The translations under genes and the position numbers were made by a program. Below are positions 34,201-47,007 of a DNA stretch of 64,000 bases, piece by piece (position 1 is the first letter of the stretch; each line of letters begins with the position of its first letter). The notes beneath the pieces are model-generated. The model saw only the letters and a program-made list of their open reading frames with translations, ran no database searches and was not told the DNA's origin. The DNA comes from Arabidopsis thaliana (taxonomy: Eukaryota > Streptophyta > Magnoliopsida > Brassicales > Brassicaceae): NCBI RefSeq assembly GCF_000001735.4, contig NC_003074.8:5270101-5334100 (forward strand), written 5' to 3'.

Positions 34201-35905
34201 AAAGTTGTTGACCTTTGTTAAAAGTTTATGTAATCTGATGCCGTCATTACTCACTACTAAAAACTTGCAAGTAATGTCAACAATCAAATATATCATTTGC
34301 TTAGACTAAGCATTGTTAAACAGTTTTCACGGCGAATAATTTTTTTTATTTCTTATATATTTATAATTTTCTAACATACTATTGAATCTTCAGCTTCTAA
34401 TATATTTAAAACTGTTGAAGTTTTAATAAGAAGCAAAAGAAAAATATCATTACTTCCCAAAAACAGAGAAATAATTTCGAAAAATTACATTTAAAATCAT
34501 AAAATAACATTTCTGTAAAAGTAATCTATATAATCATAAATTACTCTAATATTGCCAATTAATATGAATTAGAAATCAAGTAGCCAACTTATTAGCAGTT
34601 GATATTTCTTCACGGATGATTAATAATTAATCATGTCGGAAGATTAGTAATCATTTCGTAAAATCTATGAAGATCTTTGTGGTATAATAGAAAAGGGGAG
34701 ACAAAAGACAATCATTACGCATATACATGTAATGTAACCATGTTCGTTGTTCAGTGTTCACTTGATATTCGTCTCTTTATTTCTATAATTTGAACACAAC
34801 AACTACATTAATGCAAAATAGTAGACTAGATGATCTGGTCAAATAATTTCATGCAAATTTACATCTTATCAGATGCTTTAAAACATACTCTAATAATCGC
34901 AGTACATTTTTTTAAAATCTATATACCATGAAGAAAATGAGAAATAGGTGAAATAAGTGGGCTTGATATCGTCAGCCAATTTTGCTGGACAAAAAGCAAC
35001 AGTGGCAAACAAGAGAGGGCAGAGTAATGAAAGAAGCGTTGAAAGGAGATAGAGAAAAGATCAAAGTCTTTTTTGGTTTATTGCTGCATGCTCCACATGA
35101 AAATCCAGCTTGGTCACTTATGTTTCTTACGCATCATCATTACACTCAGTGCTCTCAGATTTCTCAAATCCAAGAACCCTAAAATAAAATATGTAATTCC
35201 TTTTCCTTTGTACATTGTGTAATGCAAATTTTTAAATCTTTTATTTTTTCTCGTAAAGTTTCAGACTTTTTAAGCTTTCTGGTTAATGGGTATCCATCAA
35301 TCATCTCACTTTTGTTTTTCATATATATTTCATTAAACAAATGATTGAACAAGTAGATTTTTTCTTTCTTTTTCAATTTTGGATTATGCCCTCATGTTTC
35401 TTGTAATATATATACATACTTGTGTTATGCTATAATATATTCTTTTACGCGGTAGAGTTTTTATTTTCCTCCACTGCCACAAGGCATTGATTCTCTCTTT
35501 CTCTCTCTCTCCTCTGTGTAGTTTTGCCGCTAGCTCTGCTCTGGTTTTGATTTTGATTCCTTGTGTTCCCAAAAAGATTTATTTCTTTTGTTTTTATAAC
35601 GAGAAAAAGAGAAGAAAATTGATTGTCTCTTTCCATGGATGCCTTCTCTTAGACTACGACTAGTATAGTTTTTTTTTTTGTGTAGCTGTTGTACACATTT
35701 AACATCCCATAGTGAATGATTCAGATTCACATTTCTTTTCTTTTATTCCTTCCTCTCACCATCACACCTCCAAATTTGCTCTATAAATACACATTTCCCC
35801 TCCCTTACCTTCTCTTATATTTTCCATTGGTATTTCAAACTTTTAACTACTATATCACAACAAAGTCTCTAAATTGTGGTGAAAAAAGATCATTGAACAA
35901 CAACA
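31272..35905. other. 4.6-kb intergenic region without recognised genes
   Basis: COX5B 3' UTR in the first 150 bp, then strongly AT-rich sequence with no coding domain, RNA gene or clear transposon end. The last part is the esterase promoter and leader, with a CT microsatellite at 35492-35512 (CTCTCTTTCTCTCTCTCTCC) and a probable TATA box (CTATAAATA) at about 35780. Confidence 0.6.
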
Positions 35906-37664
35906 ATGAGCTATTCTCGTCAAAGCATGGGTTCTGGTTTGTTTCTCACTTACTTGTTTGGTTCATGTTAGTATTATCTTAAGTGTGTCACTTGTGTGCT
36001 TATGTGATTACTCTGCTTTATATATGTTTCTGGCAAAATCTTTTGTAGGTAGTAGAAGTACAAGGGGCTATGAGTTTGGAAGGACTTATGTTGTGAGGCC
36101 TAAAGGAAAGCACCAAGCTACTATTGTTTGGTTGCACGGTCTTGGAGACAATGGCTCCAGGTATTATAATACTATCTCACTTGCCTTGTTTTTATGAACA
36201 AAATCAAGTAATAAAGAAAGTTTTATGCTTTGAAAGCTTAAAGTCATACTTGTCAAAACAATGCCTAAATGACTTTAATAGATATCAAAACAAACTCTTC
36301 TTAGGACAAAACTTAACACTTTTCCTCTGTTAGTTGAACAGTTTCAAGTATAAATGTGTTATGAAAAGCTTTAACTTTTTGGTTTAATTGACTACTACAA
36401 ATAAAATGAGCTTTAGAAAGTAGAATTTTGGCGTGTTCTTTGATAACAACTTCTCACTTTGGCTCTGTTTCTTTCTGCAGCTCGTCTCAGCTATTGGAAA
36501 GCCTACCTCTTCCAAACGTAAGGATCCATGGAAACAAACTTGGAAGTAATTTTTTGTATCACTAAATATTCTTAGTGAAGGTTCTGATAAAAGATATATG
36601 GTATTCTGTCAGATCAAATGGATTTGTCCAACTGCTCCTTCGCGTCCTGTTTCGCTTCTCGGTGGATTTCCTTGCACTGCCTGTAAGATCATTCAGTTAG
36701 CTTCTCTAGACTTCATCAAAACATTATTTTAAGCGTTTGCCAATAAAACCAATTTCTTTGCTCCTCTCAGGGTTTGACGTGGGAGAAATTTCTGAGGATC
36801 TTCATGATGATATAGAAGGCTTAGATGCTTCAGCTGCACATATTGCTAACCTATTATCTGCTGAGCCAACAGATGGTAAGCCAACCATGAGTTATATATA
36901 TCTTCATTCCTTTGTCACAGGTCTTGATATAATATATCATAATCTCTAGCTTAACTTGAAAATGTTATTTGTGGTTTGTGTCAGTCAAAGTTGGGATAGG
37001 AGGTTTCAGTATGGGTGCAGCAATAGCTCTCTACTCCACGACGTGCTACGCTCTTGGACGTTATGGAACCGGACATGCTTATACTATAAACCTACGAGCT
37101 ACTGTAGGACTTAGCGGTTGGCTTCCTGGTTGGAGGTATAAATATATGTCTTCAACCCTTTCTTGTCACTTGTTAACACAGAGACTTAACATTGAAAGCT
37201 TAAACATAACAATGCAGGAGCTTAAGGAGCAAAATAGAAAGTTCGAATGAGGTTGCAAGGCGCGCTGCATCGATACCGATCTTACTTGCACATGGAACTT
37301 GTATGTTTACATATATCATTATATGATTTACTGTTTCAAGATAAAATCACCGAAGAGAATCTAGAATTTTATTCACTTTATGTGTTTTTTGGTTGCAGCG
37401 GACGATGTAGTTCCTTATAGATTTGGAGAAAAATCTGCTCATTCACTTGCCATGGCTGGATTCCGACAAACTATGTTCAAACCATATGAAGGGTAACTGT
37501 TCAACCTATATCCCAAAGTTATCATTATCAATCTAGTTGTTTTAGTCTGAGATTGTGAGGTTTTAATGTGATTGTGTAGGCTTGGTCACTATACGGTTCC
37601 TAAAGAAATGGATGAGGTGGTTCACTGGCTCGTCTCAAGGCTTGGTCTCGAGGGTTCGCGTTAA
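35906..37664 (+). CDS. Acyl-protein thioesterase / carboxylesterase-like alpha/beta hydrolase
   Basis: Nine exons join in frame to 255 aa: 35906-35936, 36049-36160, 36481-36517, 36613-36682, 36771-36875, 36985-37135, 37218-37300, 37399-37492 and 37580-37664. The start is MSYSRQSMGSG. The alpha/beta-hydrolase signature follows: the oxyanion-region motif TIVWLHGLGDNGSS, nucleophile serine in GIGGFSMGAAIALYS, catalytic Asp in GTSDDVVPYRFG and catalytic His in GLGHYTVP. This is the phospholipase/carboxylesterase family (pfam Abhydrolase_2) that includes acyl-protein thioesterases, which remove S-acyl groups from proteins, and lysophospholipases. The substrate of this plant member cannot be told from sequence. 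No signal peptide is seen, so a cytosolic enzyme is expected. Probably AT3G15650 (recollection). Confidence 0.93.
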
Positions 37665-38033
37665 ACTTTACAAGCATCTTCTCAGCATCTCTATAGCTAT
37701 TATACGATGGTGTAGAATATTTATATTATATATATAAGGGGTGGGGGGTTTCTTGGGGTATACGGTGTTCTCTCATGTTTCTACTGTTTTGTGATTTATT
37801 CATGCTTTTCTACTGTTCGATTCTTGATTATGAATAATAAAATAAATAAATAAGGCTCGTTGGGCTTCTTTGATTTTGCTATCTTAGTTTACCAAAGTTT
37901 TTATTCATACGAAATCCAAAGATTTTTGAGTTTCTGAGACATTATTTTACCGTACATGAAAAGACATTCTTATGAAAAGAAAGAACAAAAACATAATAAC
38001 TTCCACTCGTCAGCATAACTTCCAAACTTTGGA
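37665..38033. other. Convergent 3' UTRs of the esterase and GRXS15
   Basis: Contains AATAATAAAATAAATAAATAA near 37833, a plausible polyadenylation region for the esterase. The short spacer between the two convergent genes holds nothing else. Confidence 0.6.
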
Positions 38034-39283
38034 TCAATCTTGGTTTCCGGAGACGTCTTTAAGCTTCTGCTCCAATTCACCTTCCTAGAATAGTAAAAGA
38101 GACTTGTGATTAAACAAACACAATGGAAACGGGGGAAAAAAAAGTCAAACAGGGTCTGCTTTAAGTGGAACTAACCTTGTGCATGTTAAGGATGATGTCT
38201 GAGCCGCCAATGAACTCTCCCTTAATGAAGATCTGTGGAAACGTAGGCCAGTGGCTGCAAAGAAATAAAGACTTGAAAATCAAAGGGAGGTCTAGATCAT
38301 ATAGGTCAAAGATTAAGGAATGAACGGTAACGAACTTCAATAACAAAGCCAAACTTTATGAAAAAACTTTGAGAATGAGATTATACAACTCTCTGTATGA
38401 AACTTTCATTAAGTGTCCACATACTCACCTGAAGGATTTCACAGCGTTTTTCAACTCTTGGTCTTCTAGAATGTTTCTAGAACTGATAGGAACATCTAAA
38501 GAAGGATATCACAAGATAGTAGATCAGAACACAGAGCCTAACGCCAATAGTAAAGAAAATTCACAGAAGGCTTCTTCAGTTTCAATCAACATTTCAACAA
38601 AACTTACTATATTGCTGCAAAACTCTGACGGCTAGTGAGCTAAACCCACACTGAGGAGATTCAGGGACACCTTTCATGTAGATCATAACAGGATTATCCT
38701 TCACATCCTACACAACCACCAAAGCTAAAACAGCATTAGCAAACACCTAACAAAGAAACATTCAACTTCAAATCTAGAGAAGCTGGAGTGTACATTCTCA
38801 ACGATATCTTTAAGTGAGTCCGTAGAATCGGGAGGGACTTTTTGTGTAGGCTTGAAATCATCATGTGTATCTGAATCACTTGGCACTGTTGAGGAAAATC
38901 TCATCATCCCATTTTGGTAGACTGATGCAGACGTCTGCAAACAAAAACCACATCATTCTTCTCCATGTTAAATTCAACTATCAAATGATCATCAATACCA
39001 TCTTCTATTGGAAACAAATTCATTTTCACATAATTCAAAACCATACGCTCACGTAACTATCTAATCCGGTTCAACTAACAAAAGAATCAGAACCTCAAAT
39101 GTTATATAAAGGAGCAATTTTTAAGTGATTCAAGATGGGAAAAGAGAAAACTTTATTGAGCAAACATTAGATACATCAAAATTGAGTAAAAGGGTTATGA
39201 GAGAATCTAACCAATCTGCTAGAACGAACAGCTTTGAGATTAGCGATTCCTTTTATAAGTCTGCTCGATAAAGAAGCCGCCAT
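38034..39283 (-). CDS. GRXS15: Mitochondrial monothiol glutaredoxin GRXS15
   Basis: A multi-exon minus-strand gene, start at 39283 ([20 protein letters not shown]), about 169 aa. The basic Ser/Leu-rich N-terminus is a mitochondrial targeting peptide. The glutaredoxin domain has [16 protein letters not shown], the monothiol active site CGFS, then the [20 protein letters not shown] block, which contains the conserved WPTFPQ and GG-D glutathione-binding motifs. CGFS glutaredoxins coordinate a [2Fe-2S] cluster with glutathione and transfer it, and GRXS15 is the mitochondrial member needed for iron-sulfur protein maturation. Exons are small and the active-site exon lies near 38590-38710. Probably AT3G15660 (recollection). 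Confidence 0.94.
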
Positions 39284-40040
39284 CTCTAAATCACGCAGAT
39301 TTCTTCAAAGTGTTCCGCGGTTTTGTTTAATCGAAATCTGTCTAGAAAACTATCAAGAACAGGAATGAGAAAAAAAGATTAGAGAGGGTAGCTACGAGGA
39401 AGAAGGACGGAGCTAGAGATCTTTACAATGTCGCGACCGCTTCTCTTCATCTCCAGTGACCGACCCAGAGAACGACGTCGTGTCATTACTCATAACCCTA
39501 AGATGTTATACGATGTCGTTTCGGATGGTCACCAAAGTATACGTCCGTTGACGTCTTGATAAATTTATTTGGTTTGCTCGGTTTAGATAAATTACTATTC
39601 AATTTTTTTGGTTTACTTCTCTCATTTTAGTAGATCTATGAAATTGAACGATTCGTAAAACGTAAAAGCAGACACAAATGTTTTATTGAAATTTTTGATA
39701 AAAGAAATTGAAAGATTAGTAAAACCCGTTTGGATTAGCAGCTATATCTGTATAATGCTAATGCTTGATGACCAACATACGAAGTGGACCATGATGTGTA
39801 TTAATAACTGTTTATTGTAACAAAAATAGAAATTTGAGAACACATAAGTTGTAACAGGATCAAATCTAAACTTATTGGCTGGAAATTAGAAGTCTCCAGG
39901 ATCACCGTCACAACAAGAAACACAGCTGAACCACAACCATAAAGAAAGACACAACGGAAATTACAAAAACACAAACACAAAACTCAAAAGACCAACTAAC
40001 ACAAAGATACTTTCATATCGTTCTCAATTTTGTTTTCTCA
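39284..40040. other. GRXS15 promoter and LEA 3' UTR
   Basis: GRXS15 promoter and leader in the first part, AT-rich spacer, and the LEA 3' UTR toward 40040. No gene was recognised. Confidence 0.5.
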
Positions 40041-40801
40041 TCACTTCCTCTGATAAGTCTGATGAGTCGGATCAGTGGTTCGAGTAGTTGCAGTAGTGGT
40101 AGTAGTACTTCCTGGATAATGCTCTTTGTCTTCTTCCTCAGTAGCCATCCCAAAAGTATGCTTCACTGCATCAGCTGCACCCATTGCCATTTGCTTAACA
40201 TGCTCACCAGTCTGGCTCAAGAATCCACCCGTCTTGTCTCTACCGGCTTCAGCCGTCTCCTTTGTGTACTGTGCCGCACCTTGAGCCGTCTCCTTTGTAT
40301 ACTGAGCAGCGTCTTGAGCCTTGTTCTTTATGGCTTCGCCTGTCTCCGATAAGTAGCTCCCGGCCTTGTCCTTGGCCTCGCGAGCTTTGTCGCCAGCTTG
40401 AGATGTCTTTTCTTTTGCTGCTTGCGTCGTCTCATGGGCCTTTTGCTGTGCCGTTTGGGCAGTTTGAGATGTCTTCTCTTTTGCTGACTGGGCCGTTTCA
40501 TGGGCCTTCTGCTGAGCCGCTTGGGCAGTTTGAGATGTCTTATCTTTAGCTGACTGGGCTGTCTCATGGGCCTTCTGTTGGGCTGTTTGGGCCGTTTGAG
40601 AAGTCTTGTCCCGGCCCTCCTCAGCCTTGTCCCTCATCGTTCCCATAGCTTGTCCAGTCTTCTCCTGGTATTACACAGACAAATCATCTTAGAGCTTATA
40701 TAATGTGGTTTTACGTATACACATACACAAAAATATATTCTTATTACCTGGGCCTTGCCTCTGGTCTCACCAGCTTTGTAGCTCTGTTGGTTGGATGCCA
40801 T
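40041..40801 (-). CDS. Group 3 (LEA_4) late embryogenesis abundant protein
   Basis: Two exons: 40801-40748 (18 codons, [18 protein letters not shown]) and 40664-40041, joined in phase 0 to 225 aa. The protein is almost wholly 11-residue repeats of the [11 protein letters not shown] and [11 protein letters not shown] type. It is strongly hydrophilic and predicted to be unstructured until drying induces amphipathic helices. A second block has [20 protein letters not shown] and a Thr-rich tail ([16 protein letters not shown]). The internal DNA repeats of about 66 bp (two 33-bp half-units) show recent expansion. LEA_4 proteins protect membranes and enzymes in desiccating seeds. An ACGTG-type ABRE core (ACACGTATT on the plus strand, near 40949) lies in the promoter. 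Probably AT3G15670 (recollection). Confidence 0.94.
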
Positions 40802-43800
40802 TTCTTTCTTCAAATGTGTATCAAACGAAACTAGATAAGTTTTAAAAGCTTTTTTCGTAAAAGTATTTGTTGTTGTAGTAGAAACTGTGATTTGTCTCCC
40901 CAAACCATCGGGACATTTGTAGTGTGTCTTGGTCGGCGGAGAAGAAGACACGTATTAGCACATTGAAACGTGTATAGCTGCGTGGTGTGTTGAGGTTAAA
41001 AGAAAATTAAAAAAATAGGAGTTTAGGGGTGTTGTGCTTTACGTTGCAAGCGTTAGTATGCGGTTTCTCGGTCTTGTCCGTGTTGTCCTCTGAGGTTGCG
41101 ACACCTCATGGTTAAGAGGAAGATGCTTGCTACGTGGCAACACCATAAGTATCGTCGTCGCATGTTATGAGATTGCTAATTTTCATTTTTTTATTGTATC
41201 ATGGAAATCGGCCGTCGGTCGGTACATGTTCCGTGACGTATTAACTATCAACTAACATTTAGATTATCACGATTAAAATACTCTTTAAATTATTATCTTC
41301 ACTTACAAGAGCCAAACTTGATCTCATATAAACCAAGCAACTTCGAGGTTATTAGCTTTAACTACTCACCTTCACATAAATAGTGTGACAATTAGCCAAG
41401 GAAATTTGCCTTGTGTGAATCATATGCAAATATTTAGATGATGTAATTAGTATTGTATAAATACTACTAATTAACATTTAACTATAGTCTATAGACACAC
41501 TGAGACAACTATCACTGCTACACAAGTGTGACAAATTTAGATGTAACCAATATACATATACGATGTCAGACAAAAAAAGGGGATGAGTACTAAAAAGTGT
41601 ATTTATCAAACACAAATGAACCCACTACCAAGCCTCGAGCAAATTTTAGTGGCCTCCTTGATCAATGGATCCACTTAAAAAGAATTACATTGATATTTCA
41701 AAATTTTCACCAATTGATATATTCTCTACTTTCACTTTGATTACTTGAAAACATTGATCCAAAACGTGTTATGGATTAAAACATATATAAGAACAAATGA
41801 ACAATATGGCACTCTTTTGGAACAAACGCCATCGCAAAACCACCGAGTCATCCCAATTATAAGTTTGACGGTAATAATTAATCGTTGGTGGCCATCTATT
41901 TGTAAGAAAATTGTTTTTGTTTTTTCCTTTTTCAAATTGTATTGAACGAAACCTTTTACTATGTTTAAAAACATTTTTGAGCGTTTGAGACCGTAATAAA
42001 GGTTTTGTTATTTGTTATGCTTGCAGTTAAAAAAGCTAATTACTTAATCTTGTAAAATAATAAACATAAAAGTAAAATGAAACTATGAAAGAGGTGATGC
42101 ATGGATGGGAGTCCCAAAGAGAATCGAATCAGCTCAGTTCCTTTTTTTTTGTTTGCCCACTTTACTCTTCTCCAAGAGAATGGACTCCAGATATTAGCAG
42201 TTTCCCTCTCTTTTTTATTTTGTTAATTATAATAGAAAATTTTAGTATATTTCGAAGATTGCCCATTTTTGTGCTTTGTTCTAGTTAATTTTAAAAATTT
42301 TATGGGAATAAACAGCGAGAGAAATAAAGGAAAATTAAAGTGAGAAATAAAGGAAAAGATGGTCAAAACGAAAACATCGAAGAATTATTCCGTCACCATC
42401 ACCCAAATTTATCTTTATTGAAACTCTCTATTTTGCCTCATCCCTTTTGATTTTCCCTTTATCTTTTCTTTTCCCCTCTTTTTATGTTTTTTTGACCCAT
42501 AATTATACTAGATTTTATTTTGTTCACTATCATATTTGTATGGTTCTCTCATATCTATTATTTATCCCATCGACGCATTTGTAATCATTTTGTTGGTTAT
42601 ACCCTTTTAAACTTAAATTATATGAACATCTTCTTTACAAAACTTGGGAATGATTTTTTTTCCCGGTATTATTAATGTATTGATATTAAAACTGATATCA
42701 ACAATATATTATGAGAGGTCATATGTTAGCTCAATTTTGTTCATAAACATCTATTTTACTAATAACATGAACCAAAAATTTGTAAATGTAATCAATGAAA
42801 ACAAAGAATGATAACGATAAAACGAAATTATATGATACATATTATAGAGAAATTTATGTTCTAACAAACTAAATATATTATCTTTATGCATATTTGACTG
42901 CAACCTATTTTTTAAAAATTATATACTTGAATAAAATTGGGAACCCATGTATCACTCTATAGTAAATGAAAAAGTCAGAACACAGTTTAAAAAATGTTAA
43001 AATACAATAAGATTTTGTTTTTACCACTTTCAACATATAAATCGACGTAAGAGCTTCAATTATATTCGTTATTAATCCACTTTCAATATTATATATTCAG
43101 AGTAGAACAAAGAAATAGGGCAAGCTAGAAGCATCGTTTAAATATGACAAATCCTAACACACCATGTTAAACTTATCAATATCCATCTTATTGATCATTC
43201 TTTAGTTTTAAAGGTTACAAAATTTTGTTACGTTGCCGCTAAGCAAAGGAGAATTTGTATTATATTTTTTGTAAAAAGAAAAGAAGAACAAAAGATAGTG
43301 AATATTCAAAATTCAAAAGTAGTATAAATTTTTATTCGTGTCTCGGATGTCGATTCCTTTGCCTCCTTAAAGTATAAATGAAAGAGACTTACCATAATAT
43401 AATTATGAGATTAAGCTGCCTTTTCCTATATCAACCAAAAGCTTATACCACGTAGAAGATACCGAATCGATTCTCTATTCAAAGATATATCATCTTTATA
43501 GTTGTATATGTACACCTTTATCTAATTTCATTTAGAAATTTTGTTTACATTTTTTGTGTCCTAAGCGATCGATTTCCTAGCTAGGGTTTATTAATGCCTA
43601 TTATTATTCACTCACAAAACGGTCTATACGTTAAGAAATATATGTATGTGTATGTATATTTAGGTGTGAAAATTTGAATTATCAGGCTTATAATGTTATA
43701 TATATAACAACTTATCACAATGTAAAGTACTTTGTAATATTACCTTTACATTTAAAATAAGATCTAGAAACGAATATATAACGTCATAGATTAAATCTTG

Positions 43801-45336
43801 TAATTTCAGAATTAGTTGTAAAATAAAAGTATCTCTTCTTTTTCAACTTATTATATATAATACACATCAATATATTGATTTTTCGTTGTGATGAATCTCG
43901 TTACTTCTGTTAACATTAATGTGTTAATTTGTTTGTGATAGGTAAGCAAGGTCGCCTAGCCTAGCTATAGCCACTAGCTACTTGAATTAAATACGATCGT
44001 TCATTGGTAACTGAATGATGAGCTTCCTTGGTGTTGAAGCGTATAATAATCAACTAATAAAATATAGTTATGAATTACATTAGAGATAGAGGGTCGAAAA
44101 AGGTACGAGTCAAAGGACTTTTGTGTAGAGCTAGAGGTTAACAAGATCTCTTTCTTTTAGTTGTATGTGGGCTCCTAAGTTGTTTTGTTAGCTTCTTATT
44201 ATGACTCTTAATTTGCTTAACATTACACTATGCTTTGACCCAAAATTCTAACCAAAGTACTTTAAATTTACAACTGTTATACAAAAACAAAGAAGTGATC
44301 AAGAAGATAAAAAGAACGACTGGTGACAAAAAACAAAACATGTCGAGTAAAAATCAAGTTGTGGCATCAACTGTTGAGTCTATCTTTGACTATATATAAT
44401 TTTGCATAAAGGAAGATTAATTTGAAAAACCTATCAAAACATCCGTGTTTCAACAACATGCATTACGCATGTTTCATTCATGTGGTAAATTTTATATCCA
44501 TATCTAGTATAACATATTTCTAATTTTAAATTTTTTTAATTCTTGAATATGAAGTAGTAGTCCATGTATTTGTGAGTAAGAGTAACATCATAATACAACA
44601 AAAGCTATGGCCAAAGTAATTATCTATGTTATAAATTAAATTAAACAAATATATATATATATCATAATACAAGAAGTACTCTAAGCTATGGCCAAAAATA
44701 TTATAGGCTTGGGAATCTCAGCCGGAATTTTCACTTAGTTTATTTTAAATATTCTCGTTTTTTTTGTTGCTCTTCTTTTGCGAAAGTTTACAATATTGTG
44801 GTGAAGAAAACGAAAAAGTAATTATTATTATTTTTTTTCTTTATTTTTTTTCAAACGAGCCACCAGTTGTTCTTGTGTGTTCTATTTAAGCCCATCCTCT
44901 TCGCATCACTCTTTCAAAGCCTCGTGTCTTGATTTCTTTCACCAAACTCATATAATCACATATCTCTCCAAGTTCATCAAGGTCAGTCTCTAATTTATAT
45001 TATTTTGTAACTATTTGATTATTTTAGGTATATTTTCAGAAATATATAGCCACAAGAAATTGACAAATAATTAATACAAGTAAGAAAAAATTGATCTTCA
45101 AAACTAGACTAAGTGCATATATCCAGTACTATACATATTTAAATTTGTTAACCACACACATCGTGTTTTTGTCCAAAGTTTTAACGTAAACAATAGTAAG
45201 ATTTTTTGTTTTTCTTAGAAATATTTCTATTAATTTCTGTTAATCTTTTTAATGGAAATATCTAATAGAAAGATTCAAATTTCTATGCATGATGTTACAG
45301 AAAATAATATAAACACACACATACAAGAACTGAAGA
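40802..45336. other. 4.5-kb gene-poor region, plus NZF gene leader
   Basis: LEA promoter at the left (GACACGTATTAG, ACGTGTATAG and CTACGTGGCAAC are ABRE-like ACGT elements). From about 41,200 to 44,800 the sequence is very AT-rich with no supported coding region, RNA gene or transposon end. At the right lies the NZF gene leader, with a probable 5'-UTR intron from about 44981 (AAG|GTCAGTCT) to 45300 (GATGTTACAG). Confidence 0.55.
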
Positions 45337-45948
45337 ATGAGCAGACCCGGAGATTGGAACTGCAGGTCATGCAGCCATCTCAACTTCCAGCGCCGTGACT
45401 CTTGCCAGCGATGCGGTGACTCTCGTTCCGGCCCCGGTGGAGTTGGTGGCTTAGACTTTGGTAATTTCGGTGGCAGAGCCATGTCTGCTTTCGGATTCAC
45501 CACCGGCTCCGACGTTCGTCCCGGTGATTGGTACTGCACCGTGGGAAACTGCGGGACACACAACTTCGCCAGTCGCTCCACCTGCTTCAAATGCGGCACT
45601 TTCAAGGACGAGACCGGCGCTGGAGGCGGAGGTGGTGGCATCGGCGGTCCGGCCATGTTTGACGCCGACATTATGCGGTCTAGAGTCCCCGGTAACGGTG
45701 GTCGCTCTAGCTGGAAATCCGGCGACTGGATTTGCACTAGGTACCAAAATGAATATACTTGGTTGATATAACTCGATTTATGACTATAATATATAGTTTT
45801 TATACGTACCTATCTAAAATTTTGATTGATAAAGATTATAATTGAACTTGAAAACAGGATTGGTTGCAATGAGCATAACTTTGCAAGCAGAATGGAATGC
45901 TTCAGGTGCAATGCACCAAGGGACTTCAGCAACAGAACCTCTTTCTAA
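45337..45948 (+). CDS. Triple RanBP2-type (NZF) zinc-finger protein
   Basis: Two exons, 45337-45740 and 45858-45948, giving 164 aa. Three RanBP2-type fingers are seen. The first starts RPGDWNCRSCSHLNFQRR and closes with CQRCG. The second has RPGDWYCTVGNCGTHNFAS and closes with CFKCG. The third has KSGDWICTR at the end of exon 1, continues IGCNEHNFASR in exon 2 and closes with CFRCNAPRD. Gly-rich linkers separate them (GAGGGGGGIGG). Such fingers, with the W-x-C and N-F residues seen here, usually bind single-stranded RNA in the ZRANB2-like class, although some bind ubiquitin. A long AT-rich promoter and a leader intron precede it. Probably AT3G15680 (recollection). Confidence 0.94.
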
Positions 45949-47007
45949 GTTATACAAACTGCTTTTGAAGTAGCCTTGTCTCCAATTTCTTAGGTAATTC
46001 AACTTTCAAATATTTATATATATTTCGTTACACAAATACTATTTCTGCCTATGATTAAAAATCTTTATATAATTATACTGATATGTTTGAATATGCTTGA
46101 TTTTTAGGCACCGTTTCGATCAATGGAAAGGAGAAGCAGGAGCAAAAGAGAGAATTAAAAGATGATAATTTTGTTAGATGTTGCAATGAGAGCCAATATT
46201 GTAACTTTAGCTGTCGTGCTTTTGGATGTATTATCCATTTTTATTAAGATTTCTTTTCATTTTCTCCTTAATTCGTAATTTTTCTTTTGCAGTTTCTTTT
46301 TAAGAGTTTTATTATTCTAATCATTGTACGCTGCATGTCTTTCTTAAAAGAAGATTCTCTTCTCAATTTCATCGCTTTATACATGAGTTGCTACTTTCTT
46401 TTTGTTTTTGTTTCTTTGTTGTCCAGCCTTTTCACCGTATATTCTTATAGCTAGACTGTAATATACTTACTATCACTTTTTAGTAGACATAATTCTATCA
46501 ACCTAGTGACCAGTGACTGCAATAATAATCAAATTTTTTACAAACACACCCCCAAAATTGTCTAACTTCCAAACTATCTGAATTTTAAAATGCTTAGGAG
46601 ATAATAATATGGAGATTCTTAATCAACCTAAGAAATAAAAAATAATATTTGATGTTCTTGTCTGTATTTCCAAATGAATATGATCAATAATGCAAAAACA
46701 ATTCTCTTTTAAAGAAAAATTGGAGCTGAGAGTAAGGGCCAATAATGGGCTTATATGGGCTATAAAGGCCCAAATGAAACAAAAGTTGAAGTTTCGTGCT
46801 TCGCTGTACAAAGACACCACTCTGGTTGTATCGAACGAGCGAAACCCAACCAACGACGAGCGTTCACCTCAAATATTTTGATTTGATCAAATCATCTCCA
46901 CACTCGCCAAATCGTTGTGTCCTCGTTCATATCGTTATCGTATCAGCTCAAAAATCTCAATCTCTCTTCCTTACATTCTTCTGTTTCTCGAATCCTTGTC
47001 TCCCTCC
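45949..47007. other. NZF 3' UTR and BADC3 promoter
   Basis: The NZF 3' UTR may contain an additional intron (GTAATTC... to TTTTTAG near 45993-46108). Toward BADC3, at 46735-46775, there are several TGGGCY/GGCCCA motifs. Confidence 0.5.
46735..46775. promoter_or_regulatory. Cluster of site II-type (TGGGCY) elements
   Basis: Within 41 bp there are AAGGGCC, ATGGGCTTATATGGGCT and AAGGCCCAA. Such motifs bind TCP factors and are common in promoters of housekeeping and organelle-related plant genes. They lie about 240-270 bp upstream of the BADC3 start codon. Confidence 0.55.

Noticed and set aside
40328-40567. Regular repeats resembling a CRISPR array
   Set aside because: Repeats are coding LEA 11-mers without unique spacers, and the genome is a plant nucleus.
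45249-45766. Antisense and alternate-frame open frames over the NZF gene
   Set aside because: They arise from the GC-rich Gly/Arg coding sequence. The zinc-finger frame is clearly the real one.
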